From positions 62,001-126,000 of the forward strand of contig JAGBIM010000019.1 in the NCBI GenBank assembly GCA_017934975.1: a stretch of DNA of 64,000 nucleotides. Reading direction: 5' to 3'. Within the stretch, counting starts at the first letter, position 1, and each line of letters begins with the position of its first letter. Under the pieces are notes generated by a model that was not told the DNA's origin, did no database searches, and saw nothing but the letters and a program-made list of their open reading frames with translations. The position numbers and the translations under genes are program-made. Positions 15,798-23,352 of the stretch are shown here, in pieces. This stretch comes from Clostridia bacterium. GTDB lineage: Bacteria; Bacillota; Clostridia; Oscillospirales; UBA644.

Positions 15798-15830
15798 GCG
15801 GCTCAACTTTCGTGGAGCCGCGTTCTTTTA
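15798..15830. terminator. Bidirectional intrinsic terminator
   Basis: GCGGCTC (15798-15804) pairs with GAGCCGC (15815-15821). TTCTTTT follows on the plus strand, and a run of A at 15790-15796 gives a T run on the minus strand. It separates two convergent operons. Confidence 0.85.
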
Positions 15831-16937
15831 TGCATTTTTCCAGCGGTCGATATATTCTCCGCTGGGCGTTTTCCCCGTCTTGTCCTTGCAATGGGAGTTT
15901 TGTTTTCGCTCTTCCAGAAGTCGGTCAAACCGTGCCGTATCCACGGGGAGCGCCGCCGTCTGATCGGTCCATGCGGAAAGATACGCTGCGTTGCAGAGAG
16001 ATGCTTCTCGGATTCCTTCCTCTCCGGGGGCAATCAGAGGCGTGCCCTTGCGGATGGCGTCGGTAAAGTTCTGCAAAATTCCCACGTGCTGACTTCCCCG
16101 ATCCTCGTAGACCCTTTGGGAAAGAACGTTTTTCTTTTCGTATACCGTCAACTGCCGCCCTTCCGCCACGATCCGCTTCTTCGTACCCACGATTTCCAGA
16201 CGGTTCACCCCTTGTTCCTCTCCCGTGGAAGTGTGGAACAGAGCGGTAGCGCCGTTTTCGTAGGTAAGATGCAGGGTTGCCTCGTCTTCCACTTCGATAT
16301 CGTGATATTTTCCCACGTTACAGACGGCGCGGACGGATTGCGGCATGCCAAACATCCATTGTAGCAGATCCAACTGGTGGGGTGCCTGATTCATCAGAAC
16401 GCCGCCTCCTTCCCCCGTCCAGGTGGCGCGCCAACTGCCCGAATCGTAATATTCCTGGGTGCGGTACCAGGTGGTCACTTCCCACAGCAGCCGCAAGGGG
16501 GTGCCCAATTCTCCGTCTTGAACCATCCGACGGATCTCTCCGTACAACGGGTCGGTCCGTTGGTTGAACATGATTCCGAAGATCTTCCCGGATTCCTCTG
16601 CGGCGCGGTTCATGGCTTCCACGGCGGAGCCTTGTACCCCCGCGGGTTTTTCGGTGAGAACGTGCATTCCCTTTTGAAATCCCAGAATCGCATAGGGAGG
16701 ATGAAAATAATGGGGGACGGAAAGAATTACCGCCTGCACGTCGCTTTTTTCGAAAAATTCCTCTGCCGTGCCGAAGATCTCCACCCCGGGGAAGACTTGT
16801 TTTGCCCATTCCCGTTTTTGGGGATCGATATCGCAAAGAGCGGTCAGAACGGCTCCTTCCACCTTGTTTTCATACAACGTCTTTGCGTGGGCGGAGCCGA
16901 TGTTCCCCACGCCGATGATACCAAACCGAACGGTCAT
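15828..16937 (-). CDS. Gfo/Idh/MocA family oxidoreductase
   Basis: A 369-aa NAD(P)-dependent sugar or inositol dehydrogenase-like protein. The N-terminal Rossmann domain has GVGNIG at residues 9-14, followed by the family EKP motif at 96-98 (LTEKPAG). A C-terminal alpha/beta domain contains the catalytic-site stretch GGGVLMNQAPHQLDLL near residue 180. It lies 19 bp downstream of a sugar-isomerase-like gene on the same strand, so the pair probably catabolises one sugar or polyol. Exact substrate unknown. Confidence 0.9.
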   Translation of the reverse strand: MTVRFGIIGVGNIGSAHAKTLYENKVEGAVLTALCDIDPQKREWAKQVFPGVEIFGTAEEFFEKSDVQAVILSVPHYFHPPYAILGFQKGMHVLTEKPAGVQGSAVEAMNRAAEESGKIFGIMFNQRTDPLYGEIRRMVQDGELGTPLRLLWEVTTWYRTQEYYDSGSWRATWTGEGGGVLMNQAPHQLDLLQWMFGMPQSVRAVCNVGKYHDIEVEDEATLHLTYENGATALFHTSTGEEQGVNRLEIVGTKKRIVAEGRQLTVYEKKNVLSQRVYEDRGSQHVGILQNFTDAIRKGTPLIAPGEEGIREASLCNAAYLSAWTDQTAALPVDTARFDRLLEERKQNSHCKDKTGKTPSGEYIDRWKNA

Positions 16938-16956
16938 AATTTTCTCCCGAATTATT

Positions 16957-17718
16957 TTATTTCAGCCCGAAGGACGCCAGAAAGCGATAACTTCGTGCTA
17001 AGCATTCAAAGGGATCTTCTCCGTAGCAGTCATCTTGTTCTACGAAGATATATTCCGTTCCGGATTCCTTGCAGGCTTGCAGGATTCCCGTCCAGTTCAG
17101 ATTTCCTTCTCCCACGGGGCACATGCGATGTTCCTTTTCCCCGTAGACCATGTCCTTGAAGTGGACGCAATCCACCCGTCCCTTCAAAGCACGGATCCAT
17201 GTGGTGGGATCCCCTCCTGCGAACTGCACCCAGTAGGTGTCCAGAACGATGCCCAACTCCTCGGGAGAGAAGGCGTCGCACAGCTTTTCCATGAAATAGC
17301 GGCCGTCTTCCTTGGAGCGGACGAATTCCTTCCAATGGTTATGATAATAAAACTTCGCACCGTTTTTTGCAAAATATTTTGCAGCGGGCGTGATTGCCTG
17401 CAGAAATCCTGGGAAGGTCTCATCTGTGGTTCCGCCGGGAGCACTTCCCAGTCCGATGCGACGACAACCGAAGGCCTTGTGCTTTTTCAGCGTTTCCTCC
17501 GTTTGTTCCGTGATTTCCCGGAAGGCTGTGTGGGTCAGAGGCGCCGTCAGTCCGTTTTTCTTCAGCTCCTCCGCCAGCCATTCTCCTTCGTAGGGGCAGA
17601 CCCCCGAAACCTGCACGGCGGTATATCCGATCTGTGCTACCTTTTTCAGGGTTTCGGAAAAATCCTCCAAGGTTTTGCACTGATTTCGCAAGGTGTAAAG
17701 CTGTGCTCCGAGAATCAT
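16957..17718 (-). CDS. Sugar phosphate isomerase/epimerase (xylose isomerase-like TIM barrel)
   Basis: A 253-aa AP-endonuclease-2-type TIM barrel (IolE/hydroxypyruvate isomerase-like). It starts MILGAQLYTLR and has metal-ligand regions YYHNHWKEF, LDTYWVQFAG, VHFKDM and FVEQDD. The ATG at 17718 is chosen because GAGGTG lies 6 nt upstream; the frame opens 24 codons earlier but that part includes the promoter. First gene of the two-gene minus-strand operon with the oxidoreductase, and divergent from an AraC-type regulator that probably controls it. Confidence 0.88.
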   Translation of the reverse strand: MILGAQLYTLRNQCKTLEDFSETLKKVAQIGYTAVQVSGVCPYEGEWLAEELKKNGLTAPLTHTAFREITEQTEETLKKHKAFGCRRIGLGSAPGGTTDETFPGFLQAITPAAKYFAKNGAKFYYHNHWKEFVRSKEDGRYFMEKLCDAFSPEELGIVLDTYWVQFAGGDPTTWIRALKGRVDCVHFKDMVYGEKEHRMCPVGEGNLNWTGILQACKESGTEYIFVEQDDCYGEDPFECLARSYRFLASFGLK

Positions 17719-17745
17719 AATAAGCACCTCGTTGTTTTTTTCTTT

Positions 17746-17774
17746 ATTATAACATGGCAAAGAGAACAATGCAA
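17746..17774 (-). promoter_or_regulatory. Promoter for isomerase/oxidoreductase operon
   Basis: On the minus strand: TTGCAT (17774-17769), a 17-nt spacer and TATAAT (17751-17746). Confidence 0.85.
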
Positions 17775-17800
17775 TAAACTTTTTTTGCAAAATATATTGC
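17771..17800. promoter_or_regulatory. Dyad between divergent promoters
   Basis: GCAATA (17771-17776) and TATTGC (17795-17800) form an inverted repeat that touches both divergent -35 regions. It is a plausible site for the adjacent AraC-type regulator (inference). Confidence 0.4.
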
Positions 17801-17825
17801 TTTTTTCGTCAGGGTGTGTTATAAT
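17797..17825 (+). promoter_or_regulatory. Promoter for AraC-family regulator
   Basis: TTGCTT (17797-17802), a 17-nt spacer and a perfect TATAAT (17820-17825). Confidence 0.8.
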
Positions 17826-17846
17826 GGGAAAATAAGGAGGTGGATT

Positions 17847-18677
17847 ATGAAGCTCTTTACCTATCAGGACGAGCATCTTTCGGTTGTGTATTCTTTGACC
17901 AAAAATCCGGATGCTCTGTCCCAAAAAATTCACGTGCACAACGATTATGAATTGTATTGCTTCGTTTCGGGGGATGCCCGTTACATGATCGAGGGACGGG
18001 AAGTTTCTCTTCGGTACGGCACGGTTTTGCTGATGCGCCCGGGAGAGTTGCATACGTCCATTCTCGATTCGGACAAGCCTTATGAACGATACGTTCTGAA
18101 TTTTACCGCCGATGCTCTTCCGGAGGAATTGCGGGAGTCTTTGCTGTCTCCCTTTCGGGACCGTCCTTTGGGAGAATTGAACTGCTACCGGGGGGAAGAT
18201 TTTCCCCGCGTAACGCCACTGGAATTGCTCTCTTCTTTTTGTTCTGATTCCGAAACCGTGAAGCTGCGCATGCGGACCATGCTGCCTGCACTTTTGATGT
18301 TGCTTCAGACCGCCGCTCCCCATCGGGAAAGATTGTCCGATACCCGTTCCGAAGGAGCCCAGATGGTGGACTTCGTCAACGCCCGTCTTTGCGATCCCGT
18401 CACCGTTTCCATGGTTACGGAGGAATTTCACATGAGCGTTTCCCAGGTGTCCCGTATTTTTAAGGCGGCCACGGGAACCACCGTAGGACAGTACTGTCTG
18501 ACCAAGCGTCTGTTGAAGGCCCGTCGGCGGATTGCCGCGGGAATGACCGCCCAGCAGGCGGCACAGGAGTGCGGATTCGGATGCTATTCTTCCTTTTTCC
18601 GCCTTTATAAAAAACGGTTCGGTACCGTTCCCTCGTCGGAACGGAACGACGAACGGATTGGAGAACTGCGCGAATGA
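17847..18677 (+). CDS. AraC-family transcriptional regulator
   Basis: A 276-aa regulator. The N-terminal cupin sensor (HVHNDYELYCFVSGDARYMIEG, RPGELHT) is followed by a C-terminal double helix-turn-helix (VTEEFHMSVSQVSRIFK; AAQECGFGCYSSFFRLYKKRFG). ATG at 17847 follows AAGGAGGTG. It is divergent from the isomerase/oxidoreductase operon, 128 bp apart, and overlaps the next gene by 4 bp. The usual logic is a sugar-responsive activator of the divergent operon; the ligand is unknown. Confidence 0.9.
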   Translation: MKLFTYQDEHLSVVYSLTKNPDALSQKIHVHNDYELYCFVSGDARYMIEGREVSLRYGTVLLMRPGELHTSILDSDKPYERYVLNFTADALPEELRESLLSPFRDRPLGELNCYRGEDFPRVTPLELLSSFCSDSETVKLRMRTMLPALLMLLQTAAPHRERLSDTRSEGAQMVDFVNARLCDPVTVSMVTEEFHMSVSQVSRIFKAATGTTVGQYCLTKRLLKARRRIAAGMTAQQAAQECGFGCYSSFFRLYKKRFGTVPSSERNDERIGELRE

Positions 18678-19456
18678 TTCGATATAATTATCACACCCAT
18701 ACCACCTTCAGCGACGGAAAAAACACCCCCGAGGAAATGATCGAAAAGGCCATCGAGCTGGGGTTTGAAAAGCTGGGAATTTCCGACCACGCGGTGACCG
18801 CCTTTCATCGGGATTGGAGCATCCGCGAGGAAAAACTGACCGATTACGTGGCGACCCTGCAACGGCTGAAGAAGGAATACGCGGACCGTATTCAGCTTTT
18901 CGTGGGCCTGGAGCAGGACGCGCTGGCTTTGCCCCTCCCCGAAGGATTGGACTATTATATCGGCTCGGTCCATTGGCTGGAAAAAGGTGGCCGCTATATT
19001 GAGATCGATCATACCCAACAGATTCTGCGGGACGCGATCCGCGATTGTTACAACGGAGATACGGATGCTTTGGCGGAGGATTATTTTGATTTGGTGGCCT
19101 CTTATGCAGACGATCCGAAGGTGGGCTTTATCGGGCATTTCGATCTGTTGACGAAATTTGATGAGATCAATCCTCCCCTCTTTTTGCCCACAGACCGTTA
19201 TCGGGCGGCGTGGAAAAAGGCGGCAGACCGACTGATCGACGCGGGGAAAATCTTTGAAATCAACACGGGGGCGATCTCCCGCGGGAAACGCACCACTCCT
19301 TACCCTTCCGAGGAGATTCTGCAATATTGGGGTGAGCGGGGGGCGAAGGTGATTATCTGCTCCGATTGCCATTCTGCGGAGGGCATGAATTGCGCCTTCG
19401 ACCGGGCGGAGGCTCTGGCGAAAAAACACGGAATCACCCTTGTAGATTTGTTTTAA
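18674..19456 (+). CDS. Histidinol-phosphatase-like PHP protein (HisJ/HisK family)
   Basis: A 260-aa PHP phosphatase of the HisK type: NYHTHTTFSDG at the N-terminus, ISDHAVT near residue 37, GLEQDA, a GSVHW histidine near residue 99, IGHFDL and the closing CSDCHSAEG. This family dephosphorylates L-histidinol phosphate, but members outside histidine operons are often general sugar phosphatases. Translationally coupled to the AraC regulator (4-bp overlap), with no other his gene here, so sugar-phosphate work is as likely as histidine synthesis. Confidence 0.85.
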   Translation: MIRYNYHTHTTFSDGKNTPEEMIEKAIELGFEKLGISDHAVTAFHRDWSIREEKLTDYVATLQRLKKEYADRIQLFVGLEQDALALPLPEGLDYYIGSVHWLEKGGRYIEIDHTQQILRDAIRDCYNGDTDALAEDYFDLVASYADDPKVGFIGHFDLLTKFDEINPPLFLPTDRYRAAWKKAADRLIDAGKIFEINTGAISRGKRTTPYPSEEILQYWGERGAKVIICSDCHSAEGMNCAFDRAEALAKKHGITLVDLF

Positions 19457-19489
19457 TCGGTTCAGATTGGTAACTTCATAAAAAGGAAA

Positions 19490-19526
19490 CCACCCGAAGA
19501 ACAGAATTTTCTTCGGGTGGCTTTTT
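19490..19526. terminator. Bidirectional intrinsic terminator
   Basis: A perfect 12-bp stem (CCACCCGAAGAA at 19490-19501 with 19509-19520), followed by CTTTTT on plus; on minus the stem is followed by TTTCCTTTTT. It serves the PHP gene and the convergent lipoprotein gene. Confidence 0.9.
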
Positions 19527-19554
19527 GTTTTATCGGAATTTGCGGAAATGCTTT

Positions 19555-21036
19555 TTAATTGAATTGATATTGAAGCTCGTTTCCTGCGGTGGTCATGGTG
19601 AAGGAATATCCGTTCAGTCCGTAACGGTCTGCCAGCGTGTCGATGTTTGCGTCGATCCAGGCGTTGAAGTCTCCAGGATTTTCTACGTAAACTTTACAGA
19701 TGAAGGTTTTCGTCCCCACTTTTTTCGTTGCGGCAACCAGACCGTCCACGGTCAGCGTGGAGAGGTACGCGTTGTTCTTGCGATAATAATTCTGTGCCGT
19801 TGCGGTGCAGTTGGGAATGTCGTATCCTTCAGTTTCAATGATGTGATCTTTTTGGATCTGAGCGGTGGGGACGTTGAACCATCCGTAATGGATATAGTCT
19901 GCGGTGGGCTCACCCGCGTCGCCCCAGGTCACGTCGATGTGATAATAATTTCCGTCGATCTTGATCAGGTTCCACGCGTGCCCTTCGGGAACACCCGTGG
20001 TGGGGTTGTTGGATTTTCCGCGCACGATCAGAACGTCAAGACCCATGCGGCGGCACAAGAGTTGGAAAGCGCGGGAATATCCGTCGCAAACCGCTTTCCC
20101 GTTCACGAGGGCTCCGTAGGCCGTGTGGCAGAAATCCACGTTGGTGTAAGTGGTGTGCAAAATAAGGCGATCGTGAATGGCTTTTTCCAGATCGTACTGA
20201 CTCATGGAGGTGCTAAGCCCGTTCAGCAAAGCCGTAATTTGGGCTTCCATAGCTGCCTGTGCCGAGGCCTTCTGGGTTGCGTTCATGGTGTAGTTCGGGG
20301 AAACGGAGACGATTTTCTTGTTGACAATGGAATAGGAATAATTATTAGCCAGCCAGAAATGCTCGGGATAATCGTCCCGATAGCAGGTCCAGATTTTGGA
20401 GATTTCCGATTCGGAAATGCCTCCGCTCAACGAGATGCTCGCGCTCATCTTTTCCGCGCCCGCAACGATCTCCTCGTAGACCTTCACCATCTGTGCTCCG
20501 TTGGTCTGGTTGCCGAGCCAGGTTTTTCCGTAGCGGGCCGGCTCAACGGCGGGAGGATTGGAGGGCGTGGAGCCGCTTCCCGGATTGGAGGATGGTTCCG
20601 AGGAGGTGTTTTCGTCGTTGGAAGAATCACCGTCCGAGGAGTTGCTGTCGGAGGTGGGCGTTTGCTCCGAGGAGGTGTTGCCGTTGTCCGTGGACGTGTC
20701 GGGGTTCGAGGGAGTTTCGGAATTCGTCGGTGTGTCGGGCGGATTGTCTCCCGTGGTGCCGCTCGGTTGTGTGGGTTGATCGGAATTTATTCCGCTGTCG
20801 GTGGAACCCGCTTCCGTCATCCCGTCGGTGGAGACCGTTTCGGAGCCCGATTCGGAGGTTTCTCCGTCGGAAACTTCAGGAATTCCCACGCCGTTTTGGT
20901 CGGAAGAAACCGTTTCCGTTCCTTGAACGGAGTTGGAATTTCCAACAGAGGGCGTGTCGGTTCCCGTGTCCGTGCAGGCCGTCAGACAAAGCATCAGAAT
21001 TGCTAAGAAGAGGGCTAAAAATCGCTTTTTACACAT
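19555..21036 (-). CDS. Transglutaminase-like lipoprotein with long Ser/Thr-rich linker
   Basis: A 493-aa exported protein. A signal peptide ends in the lipobox LTAC with Cys21. Residues ~22-165 are a low-complexity Ser/Thr/Asp/Asn/Pro stretch, probably a cell-wall spacer. The C-terminal part holds a transglutaminase-like core with the Cys-His-Asp triad: GKAVCDGYSRAFQLLC (Cys near 320), GHAWNLIKIDG, YYHIDVTWGD. Such surface proteins act as thiol proteases or cross-linkers, or are inactive binders. It is transcribed alone from its own promoter. Confidence 0.85.
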   Translation of the reverse strand: MCKKRFLALFLAILMLCLTACTDTGTDTPSVGNSNSVQGTETVSSDQNGVGIPEVSDGETSESGSETVSTDGMTEAGSTDSGINSDQPTQPSGTTGDNPPDTPTNSETPSNPDTSTDNGNTSSEQTPTSDSNSSDGDSSNDENTSSEPSSNPGSGSTPSNPPAVEPARYGKTWLGNQTNGAQMVKVYEEIVAGAEKMSASISLSGGISESEISKIWTCYRDDYPEHFWLANNYSYSIVNKKIVSVSPNYTMNATQKASAQAAMEAQITALLNGLSTSMSQYDLEKAIHDRLILHTTYTNVDFCHTAYGALVNGKAVCDGYSRAFQLLCRRMGLDVLIVRGKSNNPTTGVPEGHAWNLIKIDGNYYHIDVTWGDAGEPTADYIHYGWFNVPTAQIQKDHIIETEGYDIPNCTATAQNYYRKNNAYLSTLTVDGLVAATKKVGTKTFICKVYVENPGDFNAWIDANIDTLADRYGLNGYSFTMTTAGNELQYQFN

Positions 21037-21070
21037 AAAAACGCACCTTCTCTACGTTTATTCTGATTCC

Positions 21071-21099
21071 ATTGTACCATATTTCAATGGAAATGTCAA
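21071..21099 (-). promoter_or_regulatory. Promoter for lipoprotein gene
   Basis: On the minus strand: TTGACA (21099-21094), a 17-nt spacer and TACAAT (21076-21071). Confidence 0.85.
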
Positions 21100-21129
21100 T
21101 GAAATTCCGAAAAGTTTTTCAAAACCCTC

Positions 21130-21158
21130 TTGACAAACGACCGAAAATATGATATACT
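21130..21158 (+). promoter_or_regulatory. Promoter for tRNA-Leu
   Basis: TTGACA (21130-21135), 17 nt, TATACT (21153-21158), 14 bp before the tRNA. Confidence 0.9.
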
Positions 21159-21172
21159 ATTCCACGTTGAAC

Positions 21173-21259
21173 GCCGGTGTGATGGAACTGGCAGACGTGC
21201 GGGACTCAAAATCCCGTGGTAGCGATACCGTGTGGGTTCGACCCCCACCACCGGCACCA
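21173..21259 (+). tRNA. tRNA-Leu (anticodon CAA)
   Basis: Acceptor arms GCCGGTG and CACCGGC pair perfectly, followed by a discriminator A and an encoded CCA (21257-21259). The anticodon stem CGGGA/TCCCG holds loop CTCAAAA, so the anticodon is CAA, reading UUG. There is a long variable arm, as expected of class II tRNA-Leu, and a T arm with GGTTCGACCCC. Confidence 0.97.
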
Positions 21260-21260
21260 G

Positions 21261-21301
21261 AAAAGAACCCACTTTTGTCCAAGACAAAAGTGGGTTCTTT
21301 T
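21261..21301 (+). terminator. Terminator of tRNA-Leu
   Basis: A perfect 19-bp stem (21261-21279 with 21283-21301) and a CAA loop, ending in TTCTTTT. Unusually long for a tRNA terminator. Confidence 0.9.
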
Positions 21302-21342
21302 CAATGATATCCGTTCTTCCGAGAACGGATGATATATCATTG
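21302..21342. repeat. Palindromic repeat next to tRNA-Leu
   Basis: CAATGAT and ATCATTG form the ends; ATCCGTTCT-tccg-AGAACGGAT forms the core; GATAT is bulged on the right side. It abuts the tRNA terminator and its right end overlaps the -35 of the next gene. The style resembles palindromes that frame small genes in gut Clostridia (from memory, not verified). Confidence 0.7.
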
Positions 21343-21368
21343 GAAAGTGTGTTAATTTGTGATAGAAT
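21340..21368 (+). promoter_or_regulatory. Candidate promoter of hypothetical gene
   Basis: TTGGAA (21340-21345), 17 nt, TAGAAT (21363-21368). The -35 is shared with the end of the palindrome. Confidence 0.5.
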
Positions 21369-21389
21369 CAATATAAAGAGGTGATTTCG

Positions 21390-21884
21390 ATGGTAAATAA
21401 CAACTTCAATCATATTGACCCGGATGAATTTCATGGCAAAGAACTCACCCTTCACGATTGTATAGCAGATAAGATTTCATTCGAAAATAATACGCTTCGT
21501 TTTTACTTTCCCGATGGTTTTTGGGTAACACCTCATCACGAAGTGAATCCTTCTGAAAAGACAGTGCGAACCGATGCTTCCGTAGTCGACTTTTCAATAG
21601 AAGATATTGATGATATATCAGTTCGTGTTTTTACAAGAAACACATGGTGTTGGTCTCGAAAAACGAGCGTGGAGAACTGGCATATGGAACAACTTATTGC
21701 TTCTGTAAATAGCGGGAAATGTACCCTCGAGTTCATTACACAATACAGAACCCATTATGAGCAGATGTGGCATTGTGCAATTCATTCCAAGAAAAAGCCT
21801 TATTGTAGGGAATGCCAACTGTACTTGCCGGAAACGGAAGCGACTTTCTTTTGGAATGATCTTCGTCCGGACTGCGAATGGTAA
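21390..21884 (+). CDS. Hypothetical protein in AT-rich palindrome-framed cassette
   Basis: A 164-aa protein I do not recognise. It is acidic in its first two thirds, with no signal peptide or membrane segment, and predicted mainly beta (GKELTLHDCIADKISFENNTLRFYFPDGFWV). The last third has three cysteines in WHCAIH and PYCRECQLYLP plus a C-terminal DCEW, which could bind metal or pair. The ATG at 21390 follows AGAGGTG by 6 nt; a GTG at 21381 lies within that box. Base composition is clearly AT-richer than flanking genes. It sits between a palindrome and a tandem hairpin array just after a tRNA, all suggesting transfer. An immunity or phage-accessory type role is possible but not supported by any motif. 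Confidence 0.75.
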   Translation: MVNNNFNHIDPDEFHGKELTLHDCIADKISFENNTLRFYFPDGFWVTPHHEVNPSEKTVRTDASVVDFSIEDIDDISVRVFTRNTWCWSRKTSVENWHMEQLIASVNSGKCTLEFITQYRTHYEQMWHCAIHSKKKPYCRECQLYLPETEATFFWNDLRPDCEW

Positions 21885-21932
21885 TCTGCATTACTTTACC
21901 CCTACCTACACTACCTTTAGTCGCTCTTTTCC

Positions 21933-22052
21933 ATGAAATTTGCCCTTGCGGGCAAGTGAAACAGCTTCGCTATGAAATATTTGCTCCGCAAATGTGAAAT
22001 ATTCGCAATGCGAATATGAGCAAATTTTATTTTACATCGGGCAATGTCCGAT
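21933..22052. repeat. Tandem array of short hairpins with 7-nt spacers
   Basis: Five small perfect or near-perfect hairpins: TTGCCC/GGGCAA (21940-21955), AGC/GCT (21963-21971), ATTTGC/GCAAAT (21979-21993), ATTCGC/GCGAAT (22001-22015) and ATCGGGC/GTCCGAT (22036-22052, one G-U). The first four are preceded by a 7-nt spacer (atgaaat, gtgaaac, atgaaat, gtgaaat) and atgagca follows the fourth. The arm sequences differ but the spacer is kept, so it is neither CRISPR nor a simple tandem repeat. The rest of the 210-bp gap holds no gene. Confidence 0.75.
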
Positions 22053-22094
22053 ATTTTTGTGCGGTTTTATGAAACAAAGTTTGGAGAAATAAAA

Positions 22095-23225
22095 ATGAAC
22101 GTAATTGTTGCAATGGACTCTTTCAAGGGCAGTCTGACGGCGTTGCAGGCGTGTGAGGCGGTCAAAAAAGGCCTTTCCGTTGCTTTAGACGGAACCTTTT
22201 CTTTGATTCCCATGGGGGACGGGGGAGAGGGCACCGCGGAATGTATGGCGGCGGCCTGCGGCGGTAAAATGGTGTTCGAGACCGTGCCCGATCTGTTCGG
22301 TCGGGAAAAACGTTGCGGTTACGCGGATTTGGGGAACGGCGTTGCGGTCATCGAAACGGCTATGGCGGCGGGAATCGCCGACCTGAAGCCCGAGGAGCGG
22401 GACGTTTTGCGGGCCTCCACCTACGGGGTGGGCTTCCAGATCCGACGGGCGATGGATCTCGGTTACAAGAAAATCATCGTCGGTCTGGGCGGCAGTGCCA
22501 CCACCGACGGCGGCCTGGGAGCGTTGCAGGCTCTCGGGGTGGTTTTTTACGATAAAAACGGGAAGAAAATCCCCGACGGGGCAGGGGGCGGTGTTCTGCA
22601 GGAGATCGTCCGTGCTGAAAAGGGGGATTTGAAAATTCCTTTGGATTGCGAAATCGTCTATGCCTGCGACGTGACCAACCCTTATTACGGTCTCACGGGG
22701 GCGGCCCACGTGTACGGGCCCCAGAAGGGGGCTGACCCTGACACGGTTTTGCTTCTGGACGAGGGGCTTCGCTCCTTTGCAAAGGTTCTTGCGGAGTGCT
22801 TTGGAGGGGATATTTCCGAAGTTCCCGGAGCAGGCGCTGCAGGGGGACTGTGCGGCGGTTTGTTGGCGGCGTTGGGCGGAACGGTACGCAGCGGATTCGA
22901 TATTCTTGCCGAGGCTTCCCTTCTGGAAGAGAAGATTGCTTCCGCCGATTTCGTGATTACGGGGGAAGGGAAGACCGACGGTCAGACCGCCTTCGGAAAA
23001 TTGCCCTGCCGTCTGGGAGAGATGGCAAAAAAGTACGGGGTTCCCGCGATTCTCATCAGCGGGAGCGTGGCCTCTTCGGCGGAGGATCTGTACGAGCACG
23101 GCATTGCCGCTCTTTTCGATACGGTCCCCTCTCCCATGAGCTTGGATTCTGCGATTGGTTACGCTGCAGAAAATCTTGAGTTTACCGCGAAAAACGTGGG
23201 AAATCTGATTTCAAAGCTTCTCTGA
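22095..23225 (+). CDS. Glycerate kinase (GarK/GlxK family)
   Basis: A 376-aa type II glycerate kinase, the usual length. It starts MNVIVAMDSFKGSLTA and shows PMGDGGEGTAE, IETAMAAGI, GLGGSATTDGG and DFVITGEGKTDGQTAFGK, all family signatures. It phosphorylates glycerate to 2- or 3-phosphoglycerate with ATP. The ATG at 22095 has GGAG 8 nt upstream; the upstream open frame belongs to the repeat region. No clear promoter is visible close by, so it may be read from the hypothetical gene's promoter through the hairpin array. A terminator follows. Confidence 0.93.
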   Translation: MNVIVAMDSFKGSLTALQACEAVKKGLSVALDGTFSLIPMGDGGEGTAECMAAACGGKMVFETVPDLFGREKRCGYADLGNGVAVIETAMAAGIADLKPEERDVLRASTYGVGFQIRRAMDLGYKKIIVGLGGSATTDGGLGALQALGVVFYDKNGKKIPDGAGGGVLQEIVRAEKGDLKIPLDCEIVYACDVTNPYYGLTGAAHVYGPQKGADPDTVLLLDEGLRSFAKVLAECFGGDISEVPGAGAAGGLCGGLLAALGGTVRSGFDILAEASLLEEKIASADFVITGEGKTDGQTAFGKLPCRLGEMAKKYGVPAILISGSVASSAEDLYEHGIAALFDTVPSPMSLDSAIGYAAENLEFTAKNVGNLISKLL

Positions 23226-23255
23226 TTTATACCGATACGGTTTAAGAAACAAAGA

Positions 23256-23290
23256 AAAAATCCTTCTCCGTCGTGAGAAGGATTTTTGCA
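23256..23290 (+). terminator. Intrinsic terminator after glycerate kinase
   Basis: A 13-bp perfect stem, AAAAATCCTTCTC (23256-23268) with 23275-23287, ending in a T run. Confidence 0.9.
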
Positions 23291-23352
23291 TATTTTTCCG
23301 CGTTCCTTCATATCTTGAAAAAAAAAGGACAGCCTTGTTTGGAAGGGGAAGG

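Noticed and set aside
19525-21006. A 493-codon plus-strand frame opposite the lipoprotein
   Set aside because: The minus-strand gene has a promoter, lipobox and transglutaminase triad; the plus frame has none.
19555-21036. Active cross-linking or protease function of the lipoprotein
   Set aside because: The triad is present, but the family includes inactive members, so only the fold is claimed.
21933-22052. CRISPR array
   Set aside because: The arms of each hairpin differ, units are under 25 nt, no repeat of 24-40 nt recurs, and there is no cas gene.
21173-22100. tRNA-flanked integration with att duplication
   Set aside because: I looked for a copy of the tRNA-Leu 3' end downstream and found none; there is no integrase.
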